Program-made: the position numbers and the translations under genes
Notes under the pieces: model-generated
Databases searched by the model: none
The model's input: only the letters and a program-made list of their open reading frames with translations
What the model was told of the DNA's origin: nothing
From: Mytilisepta virgata
Lineage: Eukaryota; Mollusca; Bivalvia; Mytilida; Mytilidae
Assembly: GCA_028015205.1 (NCBI GenBank)
Contig: CM051521.1
Coordinates: 92,914,513-92,978,512 of the forward strand
DNA: 64,000 nt
Direction of reading: 5' to 3'
In this document: positions 24,801-39,800 of the stretch, piece after piece
Layout: the number at the start of each line of letters is the position of its first letter
Numbering within the stretch: the stretch's first letter is position 1

Positions 24801-27800
24801 AAAATGAAATATATATGCACACCTTTGCATTAAAGTTAATGCACAAAGAAAGTTTCATCAAATTGCTTTGAGGATAGAAGTTTTGACTCCTCCCTTTTTT
24901 TCAAAAATGTCAATTTTTACAAAAAAAAATTAAAAATTTTCTAAAAATGAAATATATATGCACACCTGTGCATTAACGTTAATCCACAGAGAAAATTCCA
25001 TCAAATTCCTTTGAGCGGTTATGGAGTAGTTGAGGATAGAAGTTTTGACCCCCCCTTTTTTCAAAAATGTCAATTTTTTCCAAAAAGAAATTAAAATTTT
25101 CTAAAAATGAAATATATATGCACACCAGTGCATTAAGGTTAATGCACAGAGAAAGTTTCATCAAATTCCTTCGAGCGGTTTACGAGTAGTTGAGGATAGA
25201 TCCCTATGTGTCGACTATGCGTTCCGCAGGCGACACAATGAACAAATATTTTTTCTATAGCCATGCGAAATTTGCAATAAAAAAATAATGAATACATTTT
25301 TGTAACTTTCAATTTTACCCTTATTTGTCCCTGTTCACTGACGTGAACGTCGAAACATTAAAACCAACAGTCTCATTTGAAAGAATAGATATGGAACAAC
25401 TCACCCAGCTGTATAAAGTTAAAATTTTCTTTTTCTGGAAAGTTTCCAGAAAGAAACACCGATTTCGTGTTTTTTCGAACGGACAATTGAAGGGCAAATG
25501 GTCCAGATTATCATGGAAATTGGTTCATTTCCGTTGTTTTTTTAAGTTTACGAATTATGGTGAACATAATCAAGGCCATTAATAAAGTTTTCTTTTTCAT
25601 ATTTTGGGTGATTTTTGTCAATTTCGTTATTTTTAGAAAATTTCGTGAAATGACGCCATAATCAGTAGTAACAAATTTTTTGCACTTGATTTGAAATCAT
25701 TTAGCATTGAGTTATTGCCTCATAAAACACCTTTGCTTAAAATAGACATAAACAGAGAAAAATTAAATCTCAATCATACATATTTTGTCTATGCGTTTCT
25801 TTTTTTGAAGAGTATACAATACACAATTTGTCACGACCTTTTAGCTCATCATCATATAAAAAAAGCATACAATTAGAGCTGATTCTAGAGTAATACTTCC
25901 TTTATAAGGAAAACCAATTCTGCCAGTAGGTTATCTTACTTCTGTGTTAAATGTATAACTACTGATCTGAAAATGTAAGAATGTTACAGCAAGCTATATA
26001 TACATGTATATGTCGTATTTCTTAATTTATATACGATGATTCTAATTTCAAAAGTTCTGTTTCTATCTCCAATGCAGATTCTACATTTGTATGTTGTTAT
26101 ATTTAACTAAGGATATTTTATGTTCCATCAGTGCTTTATTTACATTTTTTAATATAACAATCAGACACAATTTTTAATGTTCGTGTGTATAATCCTGAAG
26201 AATGATATCGACCAAGAAAGACATCCGAGATTGATGTAATCTGTTTACCCTGCAAAATGTTTGTTTAATTTAAATCCATTATTCTTTTTCAGAGTTGGGA
26301 CTCTGAAGCAGCAGAGAAGGCAAGAGAATGGGGAAAGCATTGTATATTTAGTAGACCATGGGATGATAATTATGGTGAAAATCTTTACAAAGCATATTTC
26401 ACAAAAACTGCGAGGACCAGAGAAGTCATGATGGATGCATTGAAAGACTGGGAACAAGAGAGACAAAATGTATTTTCTTGGGAAGTGAATTGTGAAGAAA
26501 GTGAAACGTGTAATTATAAACAGGTAAATCAACAGCATGTATTGTAAACAAGTGGCAAATCTGTATTGTTAAATTTTTGAAACACACATGTTTAGGATGA
26601 TGTGAAATGGCTTCAGAACTACATATTAAATATTAATGGAGATGATATTTGCTATATTTATTGTATTTTTATTGCAATATTATTTCATACTTGGCAACTA
26701 AAAGAATGGAGCATTATGTATGTTATATAGAAATCTTGACAAATTACCCAGACAAATAGGCACTAAATCATGAATAGAATGTACAAAATACCCTCTACAG
26801 ACTATGAAGATGTACCGGGAGTCCACCATACGCATACCATTATACCTAAATGAGTATGACAGTGAAATTTAATTACCTAAAAGTAAGGCATTTTAAAAAT
26901 GCATGGACGCCAATGTCAACATAAAGCGTTTTAATTATGAAACTTTATACATTAACATGCATTTATCACAAAGAAACATCCCGTGTCATGTACAATTTAT
27001 GTTCAAAAATCTGTGTGTACAGAGATAATTTTTCGTTTGCTCAAAATATGCAGACATTTATCAAATGTAACATAACACTACGGTTAAAATCAAAATAAAT
27101 ATGAAGGACTTCTTTTTGTGGAAGTGTCTGTTAAGTGATTTTAGAAAATTAATTCAATCCATATCAAAGATTTTATCTGAAGTAATTTCTGTGAGCATGC
27201 AATTATTTTATGTGTAAATACGCATTACATGAACTTTTATCTGTATAAAAAACTAAAATAGATTCAACCTAACAGGTTTAAACTACGTATATAGCACACT
27301 GTATATTTTAGCGATACTCTCTACGTTTTGACATGCACGAACAGTTTGCTTATTTTTAAATTTGGAAAAAAATACATGTAGCCTCAATTTTCCTGTCCTA
27401 ATTACTAATTTAAAAAATACCTATGTCCTTCCATTAATTATATATCTCATTTTTGCAATATAAATCTGTCGCGTGTGTTAAAACTTATTACTAATATTGT
27501 TTAAGATTGATTGATTATTGTTTGCTAGTGGCATATTTGTCGTGCTTCTTCAGGGCGTTAACGGTTCAACAATTTACCAAGCCCATTTCCAAAAGGGTGG
27601 GACAGAACACAAAGGGGAATAAATTTTGACTGCCAGTATAAAATGGTGAGTGGTTAGGTAGGCTCTGATATTTAGCGGCCATTAGCCTACACTTTTTCGA
27701 AAACTACAGAAGCGGTCTTTACGATCTGACTACCCCCCTCCCCTCCAACGAGATGGTCTCCCATATCCGCCATCTGGGGACGCGCTAGGCAGTTCTGTGG

Positions 27801-30800
27801 GTTGAGCTCCCGTGATCCAACACAGGTCCCTAGAACATATTCTAAGTAAAATTAAAATTCTTTGATACCAATTTTGATGAACAAGATGTGCACATTCCGT
27901 CGATTGACTCATCAGTTGTGTTCAAGGCCTAAAATTTTGAAATCGAAAAAGTTGTAAAGTAAAAACCGTCTAAGGACAGAGTTATGCAAGAGAGCGATAC
28001 TCCTTAGTTTTCGCAAATTTTACAATTTTGTGACAGGAAATTTGAAGTATCAATTTCGGGCTAGTATCGAAATTCCTCGAATCAATTGGGCCCATTAATA
28101 TGCATATCTTTGTATCAAAAGCGACATGGCTGGCACAGGGAGGCGTCTAGGGCTTTAGGGCAATAACAAAACTAAAAGCGCTTCTTTCATAATGTGAAGT
28201 AGAACGAAAAAAATAAAGCACAAAATCACAAGTAAACAACTAAACAAACACCCAGAGCTTACAAGCTGGTGTTAATTGGTGGAAAACCACACCATGCCGT
28301 AACCCCTGCACGGCCCCAGAGTAATTCTTGAGTAGTTATGTCCATTAGTACAGTATCGCGTCACAATATCAATGGTAACCAAGACAAAAACATTCATGAG
28401 CTTACTTTTCTGACATTTGACAGGCGCATAAATTTCGGCTGTGTCAAACCAGATTTGTGGAGCTCCAACCCTCCCCCTTTCAAGGAAAACTAAAAAAATA
28501 TCAAAACACTATATAAAAGTCGATCCGACATACTTCCAACACCCACGGTGACACATTGAGAAAGAAAACAATTAATAAACATGTACGTGCTCGCATTTAA
28601 CTGAAAGCAAGCTCGAGTAGCATAACAGAAAGATTGAATCTTACACTATTCTATATCATGTATATTTTTTATTTTCAGTTAATCAGCGCAAAAACCGATA
28701 GTGTCGGCTGCGCACTGATAAAATGTCCTAGAATTATAGAAAGTAGAAAAACAACATATTACAGTTCTCATTATTTCCTTTGCTTCTACTCTCCAAGGTA
28801 AATTAAAAAAACCCCAAAGATAAACAAATAAAAGGCGAAAATAATAAAAATATAAGGAAATCAACAAAACATCTTTAATGTGATGAGATACCAATCCGGA
28901 ACTTTCCGTCATAAAAAATATAGAAATCGTATAATTAAACAGTTCCCTATAAGAACACATTGTTCATTATATGTTTCTATTATGCAAACAAATATAATTG
29001 CAATATTATCTTTTTTTGATGCCAACGAAATACATGTATGTTGGTTGGGTAGATGGATTAATGTCCAGTGGCAATTATTACTTGCATAGTAGTATGAACG
29101 CTGCTTTTAACGTGCTAGCTGATTGTGTAACAGTCCGGATATCAAACCTGCGACCTTCCGCACTCAAGACGAGCACACTCACACGAAACCACCCAGGACT
29201 TTCCAACGAAATATGAATAAAAAAAGTTTTATAAAATATTTTTAAAAATATTTTCTGAACGTATATATGTATATGAAATTTGAATACAATGTATATTCAA
29301 CCTTTTCTAATGCATTTTTCTTCTTCTAAAAATCAACGTTACTTATGTTTGTAATTTCTGAAAATTTGTAACTTCCTCCAAATACATCATTTCTATAACT
29401 TTATTTCAGAGCAGAACTGAATACACAACCATTCACGTACGGGAAGAAATGCTCTGCTTGTCCAGATGGATACCACTGTAAACGGAAAATGTGCACAAGT
29501 GAGCATGAACATTTGTCCTCATTATGCAAGATAATATTTTTGCTTCATTTCCCCAAACGTTCAGTTAATTTTTCAAGATTCAAATACGCATAGATTATTT
29601 GGTGTCATTTATTTACCACAATGTTGATTTCCATTTTTTGTCTTTTAGCGTCACTGAGGATAAATACATTTTTGTGACATTCCTGGCTGAATTACCGTTT
29701 GTTTGTAATGTAATTTTTGTATTGCAACTCAATTTTATACTTTTACAACATACAACATGTACAATAAAAATTTTAGTTGACTGATTCTAAAAAAAGATAA
29801 ACCTATACATTTATGTTGTTTAAAATATAATTTCTATACAAAAACATAATTTCCCAACAACATTACAAGATTTGGGAAAGCCTTTCATTGGTTCATTTGA
29901 TAACCTATATCTCATGTTTATTAAGGTCAAGCCGTTAGTATTAACAACGTATGCAAGAAACGGAAACATTTCAAACGCAATTTCCGATACTTAGATATAG
30001 TGGCATTATTCGTACAGACAACATTACCTGTAAATATCCAAATTAATAACAACAATCCATCCATGATAATACCAAGCTGTAATAGTGATGTCAACTTAAA
30101 TAACTGCCCTTAAATACCGAATAAACAGAGAATTATACACCACATCAGCATGTAATGCGCAATTTTAAGTAGGGTCAAATATTATAGCGATCCTATAGTG
30201 TTGTTTAATTAACGTCTAGTGGCAAATATGTCGTGCTTCTTCAGGACGTAACCTGTTCAAAAATTTATCAAGCACAATTCAAAAAGGGGTGGGACAAGAC
30301 ACAAAGGGGAACCAATTTTGACTGCCACTGTAAAAGGGTGAGTGGATTGATAGGATCGGATAATTTCGCCTTCTGAGCGGCCATGGCCTAATCTTTTCCG
30401 AAAACGACAGATAACTGTCATAAACATGTACTATGAATTTTATCAGATCATTCATTGGGTAAATTTCTATAAATAAACCCATATACGAAGCAGACTTAGG
30501 TATATCGTAGTCGGAGTTCAAAAGTTACTACAAAAACATTGATTATTTAAATTATTTTTATGAATAGTTCCATAATCGTAGTTGTAAGCGTCTGGATACC
30601 ATGGAGCTTCTATATATATTGAACCTTAAATGTAGCTCTGACCAAAGGTAAGTTTTTTACTTGTGTGATTATACTTGATTTGATTGTGCTGTACAACATT
30701 TTGGGTTTAAATTTTCCACATTTTGCCATTGAGCACTGTTGCTAAGACTTCATTTTTTTAAACATTCACAAAGCGTACATATAAATTTGAATAATAGACT

Positions 30801-33800
30801 GTGGAATGTTTTTTGATATAATGTTAAAATATTTCAGAAAAGAAATGGGCCAAGATAAAGCACAAAGGGAAAAATCGTGATAACAACATTTCAGTGAAAA
30901 AATTAAAACCACCAACAGCAGAAATAATAATTAAGGAAAGTAAACAAAGAATTGGAAATACATCAAGTGCCCAAAACAACGTTTTGTTACCATACCCACC
31001 GGCGGCTTTAACCGGAAGGCAAGCTAGTGAGAGACAATTCAATGGCGAATCTACAAATGAAAGAGGGATCAGAAAGAGAGGTGAAAACTTTTCCTAATTA
31101 AGGTCAATATGTGAAATGATCAATTTTTTAATTATTCTAATTGTAATGAAAACTTTATGGTTTTAAGGGTTTATGGCATTCATATTAAATAGAAGATGAT
31201 TTATTTTTAAATTAACTTTTAGTTAAATCAGTTCTAATATAATTTCATTATGTTTTATATAACTATCAGCTTAACACCATAAAAATCTTAAGTTAAAGTT
31301 ATTTTTCAATACGCTTCGATTTTCATGCTCGCCTACTAGGTACATGTATTCTAAAAGTAAAACAGATTCACTTTGTGAAAATTTCGTATTAAACAAAGAC
31401 CCGACAAGTTTTTTACATTATACAGTTGACTGCTGTCATTTCTCTTTTTTTTTCTAATCAAAATTGTTGTAATACGTCTGGAATTAATAACTTCACACAT
31501 AGAAAAACAGGGTACTAGTCTTTACAATTCTACTACTTTCCTTAGTAAAGAGACAATCAAGGTATGTTTCTTACGACGATTGGCTTCGTCGTGAAAGACT
31601 GAGAAGAGAACGTCTTAGAGCTGAACGGCAGTTTCAGTTAGAACAGAGGAGACGACAAAGAGAAGAATTAGCTGCGTATGAGAGACGAACAACACCTTCG
31701 GTTCAAATTCGAAGAAGACGACCATCCCCTCGAAGACGACCGCAAAGACAAGCTCTAGGCGAGTTGTCGCACGACTGCTTGCATTGTTATTCCTTTATAT
31801 TTTCCCATAAATAGCTAGAGTATATAATCAGCTCCTATAGAACTCAGGTCATATTTCAATCGAAGAAACAATTGTAAATTCCTGGCTTTAGTAAATGTGG
31901 TTTTAAGAGCATGCTTTGTATTATTTGTATGCCTGCACGCTATAGTAGCACCTTTGGTAGTTGATGTTCGTCTATTATTAGTTGTTGTGGTTTAATAGTT
32001 AGTGATTAGTGTAATGTTGAAAATAATCAGATGTTTCATTTCAGTCATTTTGTAAGATCTTTTGTTTAAGCTTAATTACACCATGGTGGCTAGTCCGAGA
32101 TTCCACTGACGTAAAGCGGTCGATTTTAGAATTTGGTATGAAATTTAGGCGTCAGAGCAAACTTCAAATCAAAAACGAATTTAGAATTAATTATACCCAT
32201 GGCAAGCAAATTATTTAGGCCTTCAGCCTTCCCGATTGTCTGTCCATGTACTTTGTAAGCGCAACTCCTCCTTAACTCTCCATGGATTTTGATGAAACTT
32301 TATATGAAGGTTGGGCATCATATTTAGATGTGCATGAAGCAAGATAATTATCGCCCGATGCTTGCAAAGGGAGATACTCCAATTTAAGGATTTTACATGT
32401 TTAAAGCTTGTAAGCGCAACTCCACTTAAACCGTTCAATGGATTTTGATGGAACTTTATAATGAAGGTTGGGCATCATATGTAGATGTGCATGAAGCAAG
32501 ATAATTATCGCCCGATGCTTGCAAAGGGAGATACTCGAACTTAAGGATTTTACATGTTTAAAGCTTGTACGCGCCATTCCTAGTATTGCAAACGGGGGTA
32601 TCACTCAGTGAGGTCACTCACAGTTCTAGTTTTCCACTAAGAAAACCTTGTATGTTCACTCTGTCACCTCTAAAATTTTGCCGTTTTTTTTTAACAGGCA
32701 AAATGCGCGCAGACGACAAAGATTCGTCAACTGTCATTTCTATATAAAGCAGTTGGGTTTAATCAATGTTTGGGCACATTACTTAAAAACTTTCTGAAGA
32801 GAAAAATGTTGTAGAAATGGGGTATAAACAGTAATCTTTTAGTCGTAAAATGTTTAAAGCGCCGATTCTGGTCGGAATTTTTTGTATCCATTTTTTCATA
32901 TAGAGTATGCTCTGATGTAACACGGCCCATGCCATTTCTGAAACCAGATATTTGACATTAGATAAATCTCAAGACTACATGAAGACATATTATGTAACCA
33001 GATATCTCTCAGTTATCACACTTTATCATAGATCTCGTAAATTATCGAAAACTATAAATTGCACAAATAGTAGTATTTTGGTATAAATAAGATATACTAT
33101 AGTCGGGCTATACATGTAATATATCATGTACACATGTAAATATCGACAAAATTTTCGATATTGAATTGTTTGCTTAAAACAAATGAACTAAAACATGTAA
33201 TTTCTCATTATATATGATGTAGAAAATTAAGTATATTGAATTATGTTTTGTTACTACTGAAGTTTTGTTTCCATTATTTTTGTATTTATATACAATGCAG
33301 CGGGCACTTTCTTTTGTTTCATAGTATATTTCATTTGCACAATAGCACAGTATGATCAAAATGTTTGTTTACGCATTGGCATGAAAATGTATGAAAATGT
33401 TAAGTTTAGCATTCTGCTTGTTGGAGAAATATCAAAATAATATCTTTGTAATGCCTGTTTGCTGATAAAAAGAATGTACATACATTTCTTTTTATTGACT
33501 AAAAATAGAATATCAGCCTAAATATGATAAAACCTGTCAATACAATACAAAATGTAAAAGTATGCCAATACGACACAAACCCGCCCAATATGCCGTATTG
33601 ACTAGTCAATATGACATATTGGACTGGTTAGGCATTAAATAATCATATTGGACTAGTCAATATGACATATTGGACTGGTTAGTCAATAAAGGTATAATTG
33701 CGCAAGGTTTTCTATATTGGCTTCGCCTCAGTCCAATATGGCTTGCCTCGGACCAATAACTAAGCCAATATGGAAAACCTTACGCAATAATACTATAATA

Positions 33801-36800
33801 TTGCGCAAAAAAATGTTCTTATTTTTAAAGGTATCAATGATCTGCAAGATCATTATTCTCTCAGTTTTGTTAGTTCTTACATTTTTTTCACTTACGATTT
33901 ATTGGTCAATTATGAACACAATAGTCGCTACATGTACATACGAAACTCTGTAATTCGAAACATAAGCTTTAAATGTTCGCAACTTGTTCTTTATATTTTC
34001 ATCTTATCTAGGCCATAAACATTTCAATGTATTTTTTCTGAACATGCAAAACGACTTCTATTTTGAGCAATTTCTGTAGACAGAACTAGATTAAAAATTA
34101 GGATTGATCTTAATTTTTAGTCTATCTTTTTAAATGCCTACTACATTTGTACCTGTCCTTGGGTGTACTTGACATCTTATAAAATATTACTGAGCCACTA
34201 TTTTGTTTGAATAGCTTGGCATTCAGTAGTATAAGTGATCATCAATACTCCAAAATTGCTACATTAAAGGGTAAGAAAAGGCAATTTTGTTGCGAGTTGC
34301 AATCACACAATAACTGAAATACGCTTTGTTTTTATAGGTAGCATTACAACAGAAGAACAGAGTTATTTAACACAGGCACACAACTTACTCCGCAATAACC
34401 CAATGCCTCAATTAGTAAGTAAAACCTAACGTTTCAAAACAAAATCCCAAATAAATAACCATATTTGTTTATTTGTTATATTTTATGACATAATGAACTA
34501 ATTTGGACTTTTCTGTCTTTCTCAGAGGATTTCTTTTTCCTGTTATACTGTCACCGGGAAAATGATATTTTATCAAGCTATAGGAGAGTGGAATATTCAT
34601 ATTTATGCGGATACATGTAGTTTATACATGAATGATGTAGATGCATGTACAAACATATTCCATTTCTCTTTTATTTTTATCGATTTAAAATCAAAACCGT
34701 AAATCACGTATTGTCTTTGTTCTATTTTAACCCTATAGACTAGTCTCATAAAATTTAAGGTTAGAAATAAAGTCAAGAGAAGTGATTAGGGTTAGAACAC
34801 TTCACTTTTCTAACGGTAGCCAGCTGATGTCTGTAATAACTAACCTTACACAATTACGAAAAGACGTTGCAGACTATTTGTACCTAAGAATCAAGTGTAG
34901 AAGATACCGAACCAACAATGCCAGAAGGGAAATCCTATATCATAATCCAGAGGACAATGCCCGAAAGAGACAAACCAAAAAGGAACAGGACTGGTAAACA
35001 AACAGACAAGGAGAGAGACATAAGAACAAAGAACACTGAAAATTAAAACGTGAGCAATACGAACTCAAACAAAAAACCTGAAGTGATAACAGGTGCTCCC
35101 GAAGGGTTAGCATATTCTGTTTCGCATGCGACACCCGTCGTATTGCCCAGTAACAGGTCCATATCGGTAAATGACAAAATCGGTAAGAGAACTGGAATCC
35201 CACAGGGAATAGGTCAATTGTGGAAGTTTAAGTTGCTATTTATTTTATCACCCTTTTGATCTCTATCAGTAATAAGTATACCGTTAAATTCTATTTATCT
35301 ATGTATTATCAATTAATAGTGATAACGTGTTTCGGACAGTTTAGATTATTTATGACACAACTGTATTTTTGTTTCTCCTGACTTTAGCTATGTCCATGGC
35401 TTTTATTACTTTGAATGTCTGTAAAATGTCAGAGAGTGAATGATGTGTCTGGGAATGTTTGGTGGCGATCGTGAGAAAGTTCTGAAAGTTAGTTGAGAAT
35501 GAATCTTTATTGTGTATGGATGTAAATTAAATTTGGAAATATATAAATAATATTGTAACTGCATATAAAGACTTGTATATAATAAATGTGTATATATCTG
35601 AACTATGGCTTAAAAAACCAGTGCCCAGGATGAACTCGGTCACACAATTATCGTCTGTGACACACTCATATGCAGGTGATGTAGGAATATTGCTGCTCAG
35701 AAAAGAAAAAAAAACACTATTTTAAAACTAAAATCATCACGTGTGTCATATAATTTAGTGTTCAACCGTCCTCTAATGTCTATTTGATAGGTGTGTCTAT
35801 TTGATAGGTGTAAGTCCATGTATGAAGCAGACTTAGTTGTTTCTGTAGTGTCCTTTATGTCCAGCTCATTGGGATAGATGAGATGTATATTTTCTTTAAA
35901 CTTACTGTTATTCAAAGAAAGTGCATCATCTATATAGCGGAAGCTAAAATTAAAGGACTGAGCTAAATATTACTTTTATTACGATCAAGTACTATTATAT
36001 AGTAATATTAATTATGTTAATGATGAGTATAAAACTACATGTAATACGATATAGATAAAAGTCTACCCCTCCCCCCCCCCTCCCTCCTTTCCCAATAAAA
36101 AAAGTACTAGTGCATTATTATTTATATATATACAGAGTTTTTAACTTATATAAACCTACCTCAATTGGTCGTATAAACTTTACATATATATGACTGAAAT
36201 TTATAGAAAGCACTTTAGTACAGTCTGCATTGTATTTGAACATATTACATCTTTACATTTAAAAAATGTTTTGATGTAATAAATCAGTTTATGCGGTCTT
36301 TTATGACTCAGTAAATATGTCTTTTCTTCTAGTAATAAAATGAAATCTTATTTAAATTACATGTACATGTAGTTTATCGCAGCAAACGTTTGATTTACAG
36401 CATAAATCTAAATAAAGATGAAAGTAGCAGGCAAAGAAAAGTTGACATTCGTACAGGAAGGCCAAAAAGAGCTATATAACCATTGTGATCACATTCCCAT
36501 TATTGATGATTGCACAACGACAAAATTACGTAATATTTTGGATACCGTTTTATAGTTTTCGTCCCATTAAAATTCATATATAATATCAGGTTTTCTGCAA
36601 ACGTATATCGTAAAAAAATCAGCCGCGAGACACAATGTGAAGCTTTTTTCGGCGAGTGAGCGTAGCGAATGAGCTAAAAAGCTTCATAATGTGTTGAGCG
36701 GCTGATCCGAATGCCATTATTACAGACCGAGGACATATAACAGGGTGACCACTTACTCTTTTTCATGCTGATATATATTTTAATTAATCAAATGAAGTCT

Positions 36801-39800
36801 CTTCACTTCATTATCAATATTTTGAAGTGAGGATATTGGCGTAATGTTACGTCAAAAATCATGTCAGTTGAATTTACTTCACTTGTACGAAGCATATGCT
36901 CTCGACACTCAAGTTTTCATATCGTCCTTTACTCTTAAAAGATTAAGTGTCTTGCTTATCTGAGCAAGCCATATAAGTAAAGCATTAAGAAATAGATCCA
37001 CTGACTTACATGGTCATAGCTCGGTGCAAGTTCTGTTCAAACACAATTCTTTTATTAACCAGTTTGTATATATATAGCATTTGCATTAATCGGAATAGCA
37101 CACATATAATGGTAAGTAAACAAAACTTTCGAGAAAAGTTTTAAAGATATGTTTTAAAAAATGTTCTAGTTTGCTCTTCCTGAAATGTCCAAATGGAGTA
37201 TTGAAAAAAGCAGGCATTTTGAAAAAGCCGTAATAACCGGTTATTATGAACAAAATGCTGTGATGGCCCTGCTGTAATGCATTCATTTTGCTCATAAAGA
37301 TAAGGCATTTTTAACGTATTTTACCCTACTGGTTAATAACTCGTTTTAGAGGTGGAGTCGGTATCTTCAAAGATGGGCAGAGTACGTTATAAGGTGCGGT
37401 ACTGAATATCCTGGACCCATTACGACATATACGAACTTCGGTAAAATTGGTAATGTAAGTAGCTGCTTGCGGTATGAAATTATTAATTATTTGATAATTA
37501 ATCCAATAATGATTTCGTATGTTAACAAAATGAATTTGTAGTGGAATGCAGAGTTTGCGTTAATAATAATAAATTAATAATTCGATGGTATAGATTAAAT
37601 ATAAATTATACATTTACAAATAGCCTAAACAATACAAACATGTGTGCACATGTAAACTTGTGTCTAATGACATTTGTTAATTTCATCAATACAAGGGTTG
37701 TAAACTGAACTACATAATTATATGTCTCACATACTAGTAAAAGATTTTACGTAACTTATTAGGTACTCTACTTGGTAAAATTCGAAGATTTCAATACATT
37801 TCACAACAAAAACATATTTGGAAACAATAGTGAGAATAGAGTAGAGAATGGAAACGGGGAATGTACCAAAGAGACAACAACCCGACCAAAGAGCAGAAAA
37901 CAGCTCAAGGCTACCAATGGGTCTTCAACGCAGCGAGAAAATCCTGCACCCAGAGGCGAGATTCATATAGCCCCTAAACAATAATGCAGCAAATGAACCA
38001 GAATTAAAAAAAACACACAAGACTAACAAAGGTTAAAGGTTCCTGACTTGGGACAGGCGCAAAAATACCCATTTTAAACTAAGTATTCCGTTTTATAACA
38101 TAGGCACATGACAGGAAATATCCAAATAATATTTTCGTTTTAGTAAGTGTTGCTATAATGCGTATTTTAGTAAGAACATTGTTATTTCTTTGACAAAAAT
38201 GATTTGGTCACAATGCAGTCTCCTAAACAAATCGAAGTTATCTCCCTTTACTTGACAACTTTTAGAGTTTTCAATGCCATCCAATGTGTCAAATAAAATA
38301 AAAAACAAATAACATTGTTGCGGATCATATGAGTATGAAATTCAAAATAAGAAATTCAATTAGAACATATATAATATTTGCCAGCAATTTCATGACTTTT
38401 CCATGAATCCCAGTCTGCCGAGCCGTCGGACAAAAGAGTACATGTAGTACATAAAATCAGTAAATAAAATTGGAAATTTGTATTAACTAAATTTATCAAT
38501 GTGTCTTGAATTTATTATAAGAGAAAACATTATGCGCTTATTTCTTTAACCATCTGAATAACAAACTCAACTTCAACCTGGCGATTGGTATTTTTGGTCA
38601 AGCAAAATAAAAGTAATCGACATAAATATATTGTAGATCTACGTATACATGTAGCAAGTAGTTGTCATTCATAAACCGCTCATTACTTAACATATTAGAT
38701 TTTCCTGAAGATATGAATGTATTAGACAAAGAAAACCGATACATTGTGTGTAATTGTCCTTTTTTCTAAATCGGAAAGTTTCCCTGTTTTATATATAAAT
38801 TTTGCTCTTATTAGGTTTCTAAATTTAATTCTTGTCTTATTTCTACAATTGTAAGCAGTTTCTTTAACACGACTGAAAGGAGGTAAATATATTATTCTCT
38901 TTGTAGGGTGGTAATATTTATAATATTGTGTACGACTGGGGGAACGAAGGATACAATGTGAATCAAAAGCTACAGTATGGATGTCGGACACCTGCTGACA
39001 GAGAACGATGTAATCACAACGTAATTGTAAGTAATACGCCTAATTCTACAGGGATACATATACACATGTATGGAATTTCTGTCAATAATAAAGTACATCA
39101 AGATGTCAATAATGTGAACTCTAAACCGTCCAGCTGTTCAGTCATAGATCATAGTTCTCAGGCTCGATGTACTACATGTGCAATTACAGGTACAAGGGTA
39201 CATGATTACGTATATCGTACTTGACCATTAAACATTGGGGGAGGGATAGCTCTAATCCGAAATACCATTAATTTTTCCCATGGGGAAAACGGCTATATAA
39301 CACCGGTACGGCATATTTTGTCCGCACTTAAAATATTCCTGAGTTAAATACGTTATTAGAATCGTGATACCGGAAATGACTTTCTGGAAAGGGCTATTGT
39401 TGTTGTGCTCGCATCATTGGCCACGCCAATAGCATATTATGGATTGTTTTAAATTTGGGAACAGGTTATACATTTATAACTTACTTAATTTGGTCAGTTA
39501 TGCTTCTCGGTTTATGAAGCGGTAAACTGCCTCAAAGTAGATTGTGCATAACTTGTATCAGAATTGACAACAATCCTTAAATAATCTCCATCGTCTTGTA
39601 GATGGAATACAACAATAAACTGAACTCTTTACTGTTTGTATTATTTGTTTTAATCCATTCTACGTCACCTGTACTTCTAATGTATACTTTATTAATCTGG
39701 AATCATTTATACATTGTAGGTTAGAAACGAATTCATACGCGAATACGCTTGTGCTGCTAGAAACTGTGCAAATGGAACAAGACAACTGACATGTATATAT

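Larger units (their letters stand above)
8223..26292 (+). other. Gene A intron 1 (18 kb)
   Basis: GT...AG intron between ASNMQAL and SWDSEAAEKA, a join that matches the normal CAP alignment. It holds the 12170/13769 duplication, the 14741-16240 satellite, C- and T-tracts, interspersed repeats (13290-13420, 18115-18280, 23100-23315) and a three-unit repeat at 24768-25215. Other short open frames, such as 9250-9501 and 25325-25582, show no domain and no convincing splice framing. Confidence 0.7.
26524..28678 (+). other. Gene A intron 2
   Basis: GT...AG intron. It holds repeat copies at 27525-27712 and 27860-28130. No exon seen. Confidence 0.7.
29499..30837 (+). other. Gene A intron 4
   Basis: GT...AG intron carrying the repeat at 30216-30412 and a reverse-transcriptase scrap at 30425-30512 on the minus strand. 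No further exon seen. Confidence 0.65.
31759..34337 (+). other. Gene A intron 6 (GC-AG)
   Basis: GC...AG intron. It contains a Helitron-like tandem element (about 32180-32629) and a hairpin (33540-33790). A hydrophobic reading at 33813-33953 (MFLFLKVSM, later SVLLVLTFFSL) resembles a signal peptide and could be the start of a separate second CAP gene. Confidence 0.5.
34415..37349 (+). other. Gene A intron 7
   Basis: GT...AG intron with repeat sequence at 34790-35250, a reverse-transcriptase fragment (35690-35967, minus strand), a C-rich tract near 36068, and a hairpin at 36618-36706. No exon seen. Confidence 0.6.

Noticed and set aside
25325..25582. 85-codon plus-strand frame
   Set aside because: The start is not an ATG (TTG), it is not framed by splice sites and no family was recognised; it lies just past a repeat block.
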